Shown here piece after piece: positions 61,417-64,000 of a stretch of 64,000 nucleotides of DNA. The notes beneath the pieces are model-generated. The model did not search any database and had not been told where the DNA came from. It worked only from the letters and a program-made list of their open reading frames with translations. The stretch spans positions 1-64,000 of the forward strand of contig JBEMAQ010000006.1 of NCBI GenBank assembly GCA_040274725.1, written 5' to 3'. The stretch's first letter is position 1; every line of letters starts with the position of its first letter. Position numbers and translations under genes: made by a program. Source of the stretch: Solibacillus sp040274725 (GTDB lineage Bacteria; Bacillota; Bacilli; Bacillales_A; Planococcaceae).

Positions 61417-62439
61417 ATGAAAAAATATTGGATTTTATGTATGTTGCTTCTTGTCGGGGTCATTTTAGCAGCGTGTGGAGGTTCCGGTGACGGGGCATCT
61501 ACAGATACGGACACAAATACAGATGTAGCAGGTGAATCAGGTGCGACAGATAGTGGTGTGAGTGAGGAACAACCTTATGTAGCGATTGTTTCAAAAGGAT
61601 TCCAACATCAGTTCTGGCAAGCAGTAAAGCAAGGGGCTGAAAAAGCGGCAGAAGAATTTGATGTAAAGATTACATTCGAGGGACCAGAAAGTGAAGCACA
61701 AGTAGATAAGCAAATCGAAATGCTACAGGCGGCATTAGATAAAAAACCAAATGCCATTGGTTTTGCTGCACTTGATTCACAAGCGGCTGTACCATTATTA
61801 GAAAAAGCAAAGGCTGAAAATATTCCAGTAATCGCCTTTGATTCAGGGGTAGAAAGTGATATCCCACTTGCGACAGCGTCAACAGATAACTTAGCGGCAG
61901 CGGCATTAGCGGCTGACAAGATGGCGGAGTTAATTGGCGGTGAAGGAAAAGTAGCACTTGTTGTCCATGATCAAACATCAGGTACAGGTGTACAGCGTCG
62001 TGATGGTTTCGTTAATCAAATTAACGATAAGTACCCAAATATTGAAATCGTGGATATTCAATACGGTGGTGGTGACCACTTAAAATCAACAGACTTAGCG
62101 AAGGCGATTATGCAGGCGCATCCTGACTTAAAAGGGATTTTTGGTTCAAATGAAGGGTCTGCAATTGGTGTTGTCAACGCGGTACAAGAGATGAACAAAG
62201 TTGGTGACTTAGTTGTCATTGGTTATGACTCTGGTAAGCAATTAATCGACGCGATTAAAAACGGCGTAGCAGCGGGGGCGATTACGCAAAACCCAGTAGG
62301 TATTGGTTATGAAACAGTAAAAGCAGCAATTGCCGGAATGAACGGAGAGACTGTTGAAAAAAATATTGATACAGGCTTCTTCTGGTATGACAAAGACAAT
62401 ATTGATACGGAAGAAATTAAAGCAGCAATTTATGAATAA
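61417..62439 (+). CDS. Sugar-binding lipoprotein (RbsB type)
   Basis: A 340-residue periplasmic-binding-protein-like lipoprotein with lipobox LAAC (Cys about 20), a Ser/Thr/Asp-rich linker, then a RbsB fold (about 50-340). KGFQHQFWQAVKQGAEKAAEEF and GFAALDSQAAVPLLEKAKAENIPVIAFDSGV are typical of CUT2 receptors. It captures the sugar outside the membrane. The linker includes NTDVAGE, also found after the lipobox of the TRAP receptor at 8224-9258. AGGAGG precedes the ATG and a terminator follows. Confidence 0.92.
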   Translation: MKKYWILCMLLLVGVILAACGGSGDGASTDTDTNTDVAGESGATDSGVSEEQPYVAIVSKGFQHQFWQAVKQGAEKAAEEFDVKITFEGPESEAQVDKQIEMLQAALDKKPNAIGFAALDSQAAVPLLEKAKAENIPVIAFDSGVESDIPLATASTDNLAAAALAADKMAELIGGEGKVALVVHDQTSGTGVQRRDGFVNQINDKYPNIEIVDIQYGGGDHLKSTDLAKAIMQAHPDLKGIFGSNEGSAIGVVNAVQEMNKVGDLVVIGYDSGKQLIDAIKNGVAAGAITQNPVGIGYETVKAAIAGMNGETVEKNIDTGFFWYDKDNIDTEEIKAAIYE

Positions 62440-62475
62440 TTGTCTGCGAGCGGCGTAAATTGTGAACGTAGTGCA

Positions 62476-62512
62476 GGGGCGTGTCTAGTAGATTTTATGA
62501 CACGCCCTTTTT
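62476..62512 (+). terminator. Rho-independent terminator
   Basis: A perfect 9-bp stem (GGGCGTGTC/GACACGCCC) with a 13-base loop and five T follows the binding-protein gene and may separate it from the oxidoreductase-aldolase genes. Confidence 0.85.
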
Positions 62513-62548
62513 AAAAAGTATACGATTTTAGCTATTAATTATGGCTAG

Positions 62549-62710
62549 GTATTCATGCCAGCTACTCGAGGTTACTTCGATTCCCTCCTACGTGTGCAAG
62601 CACGCTAATCAGGACTCTTCAGTGCTTGAGGTTCACACGATGTGAGTCATTGGAGGCATGCCACATGGAAGTGGCGTTCTGCCCACTCACAGCTAAAACG
62701 GCATGAATAC
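62549..62710. repeat. 162-bp palindromic element with 11-bp terminal inverted repeats
   Basis: GTATTCATGCC (62549-62559) and GGCATGAATAC (62700-62710) are perfect inverted repeats, extended by AGCT/AGCT. Inside are small hairpins: CGTGT-GCAA-GCACG, TCACA-CGA-TGTGA and GCCAC-ATGGAA-GTGGC. It has no ORF and ends just before the ribosome binding site of the next gene. It could be a miniature inverted-repeat element (like the bcr repeats of the B. cereus group) or a structured leader RNA; I recognise no known family. Confidence 0.6.
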
Positions 62711-62735
62711 ACTTTTCATAAAAGGAGGAAAGCTG

Positions 62736-63686
62736 ATGGGAATTCGCTGGGGGATTATTGGCGCTGCGATGATTGCAAAAAATAAAGTCATGCCGGCCAT
62801 TGAAGCAAATGGTGGGACAATCCAAGCCATTGCAAGTCGTTCACAACCTGTCGATGAGTTAGTAAAACGCTATCATATTCGTGAAATTTATAAAGATTAT
62901 CGGCAACTTCTTGCGAGTAAATCGGTGGATGCAGTGTATATTGCCTTGCCAAATTCAATGCACTATATGTGGATCATCGAGGCAATAAGGCGCGGAAAGC
63001 ATGTACTCATTGAAAAGCCAATTGTGTTATCCCTTGAGCAAATTGAGGATATTAAAAAATTGGCCGAGCAGCATAATATCGTCGTGATGGAAGCATTTAT
63101 GTATCGCTTTCACCCACAAATTGAGGCCGCAAAAAGAATGTTACAAGATGGTGAAATAGGAGATATTGTAGCAATGCGCAGTCAATTTCATTTTGTGCTA
63201 GAGGATTGGGAGCGAGATATTCGTATTACACCAATGCTTGGTGGCGGTGTATTGTACGACATTGGTTGCTATTGCATCAATATTCAGCAGTACATGCTTG
63301 GTGAACAAGTGTACGAGGCAAAATTTATTAGTGAATGGCATAACGAGGTGGATGTGAAAGTGTCTGGACTTGTACAGTATGAATCCGGTATTGTCGGGCA
63401 AATCGATTGTAGTTTTTCAGGTAGCTTTACCGAAACATTTGATGTCATAGGTAGTGAAGGAATGCTGCGCTTACCACATGCATTTCGTACTGATATGAAT
63501 GGGCATACAGGTGTTATTGAGCTTTATAAGGAACAGGATATGGAGCGTCATTATTATGAGGGGGATGCGTATCAGTTACAAATTGAACATTTTGAACAAG
63601 TGGTGGCAGGAGCGGAACCGCACTATAGCTTAGCGGATATGCTTGCGCAAACGAAAGCGTTAACGGAGCTTTATAAAAAGTTGTAG
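62736..63686 (+). CDS. Gfo/Idh/MocA-family oxidoreductase
   Basis: A 316-residue NAD(P)-dependent sugar or polyol dehydrogenase. The N-terminal Rossmann motif is WGIIGAAMIAKN, with a GxGxxG variant, and the catalytic-region lysine is in HVLIEKPIVLS (about residue 93); GGGVLYDIGCYCINIQQYML (about 169) matches the family's C-terminal domain. The ATG at 62736 has AAAGGAGG just upstream; the in-frame ATG at 62703 lies in the palindromic element. It likely oxidises a sugar from the adjacent uptake system and is followed 17 bases later by an aldolase gene. Confidence 0.87.
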   Translation: MGIRWGIIGAAMIAKNKVMPAIEANGGTIQAIASRSQPVDELVKRYHIREIYKDYRQLLASKSVDAVYIALPNSMHYMWIIEAIRRGKHVLIEKPIVLSLEQIEDIKKLAEQHNIVVMEAFMYRFHPQIEAAKRMLQDGEIGDIVAMRSQFHFVLEDWERDIRITPMLGGGVLYDIGCYCINIQQYMLGEQVYEAKFISEWHNEVDVKVSGLVQYESGIVGQIDCSFSGSFTETFDVIGSEGMLRLPHAFRTDMNGHTGVIELYKEQDMERHYYEGDAYQLQIEHFEQVVAGAEPHYSLADMLAQTKALTELYKKL

Positions 63687-63703
63687 GTAGGGGGGGATTA
63701 ATG

Positions 63704-64000
63704 ATGTCGAATGTACTAAATGATTTACAGCATTATGCGCGAGAGCTTGTGGCAAGCGGACTTGTCGTTGGAGCAGGAGGGAATTTGAGCATGCGCGACA
63801 GGGAATATATGTATATTTCACCGAGCGGCTTTGATTTAAAGGAAATCAGTGAGACACAGTGGGTGAAGGTGCATATTGAGTCTGGTGAAGTGAATGGGAA
63901 TCTGCGCCCTTCTTCTGAAGTATTAATGCATTTAGAGTGCTTTCGCAAGCGCCCTGATATTAGTGCTTGCTTACATGCACATCCCACTTTTTCGGTTGCC
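63704..64000 (+). CDS. Class II aldolase/adducin family protein (partial, runs off window)
   Basis: Only the first 99 codons are present. GAGGNLSMRD (about residue 23) and the zinc-binding HAHPTF (about residue 92) identify the class II aldolase family, which includes fuculose- and rhamnulose-phosphate aldolases. With fucU and the ABC transporter upstream, a deoxy-ketose-phosphate aldolase is plausible. GGGGGG lies seven bases before the ATG at 63704; the adjoining ATG at 63701 is also possible. Confidence 0.85.
   Translation, partial: MSNVLNDLQHYARELVASGLVVGAGGNLSMRDREYMYISPSGFDLKEISETQWVKVHIESGEVNGNLRPSSEVLMHLECFRKRPDISACLHAHPTFSVA

Noticed and set aside
62549..62710. Fourth cobalamin riboswitch
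   Set aside because: GCCAC and GGAGGC fragments occur but there is no GGTG-AA-TCC, ACTGT or B12 box.

Overview
The window comes from a low-GC Gram-positive bacterium. Strong AGGAGG-type ribosome binding sites, many TTG and GTG starts, lipobox lipoproteins, five very large proteins with triple S-layer homology (SLH) domains, and the gene families present all point to the Bacillales, most likely a Planococcaceae member such as Lysinibacillus or Solibacillus. That placement is inference from gene content; there is no rRNA in the window. I see no tRNA, rRNA, CRISPR array, prophage or insertion sequence.

The left flank (1-22 kb) is mostly housekeeping and accessory metabolism. It holds a LytTR regulator divergent from isocitrate lyase (aceA), an alanine-glyoxylate-type aminotransferase, a Sel1-repeat protein, a small GT2 glycosyltransferase, a DUF1232 protein and a secreted transglutaminase-like protein. 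It also holds a TRAP transporter operon (dctP, dctQ, dctM) converging on an argininosuccinate-lyase-family gene plus a BadF/NAGK-type kinase, then an EamA exporter, a GNAT acetyltransferase, a PfkB kinase and a MoxR-DUF58-TgpA set.

The centre (about 20-54 kb) is the notable part: a 33-kb locus that looks like a surface cobalamin (vitamin B12) capture and import system controlled by three cobalamin riboswitches. Its proteins combine two folds that together make up animal intrinsic factor and transcobalamin. One is an alpha/alpha-toroid helical barrel (five copies here). The other is the transcobalamin C-terminal-like DUF4430 domain (eight copies). They are attached to the wall by SLH domains (five proteins), to the membrane by N- or C-terminal segments, or by a lipid (one lipoprotein). 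Two separate ECF transporter modules (EcfT plus a fused double ATPase) end the two main operons, and a CbrT-like substrate-binding (S) component ends the rightward one. The leftward operon runs 34939 to about 21 kb and probably reads on into MoxR-DUF58-TgpA. A short rightward operon (35937-43046) encodes a secreted beta-propeller and a giant propeller-like/DUF4430/SLH protein. A second rightward operon runs 43717-53984. The inferred path is S-layer proteins, then membrane-tethered DUF4430/toroid proteins, then the ECF transporter.

The right flank (54-64 kb) has a CBS-domain protein with a HEPN-like motif, a DUF421 membrane protein, and a fosmidomycin-resistance-type MFS exporter. After an 840-bp AT-rich gap comes a sugar operon: fucU mutarotase, DeoR repressor, ABC ATPase, permease and binding lipoprotein. 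A 162-bp palindromic element follows, then a Gfo/Idh/MocA oxidoreductase and the start of a class II aldolase, which runs off the window. The content suggests uptake and breakdown of fucose or a related deoxy sugar.
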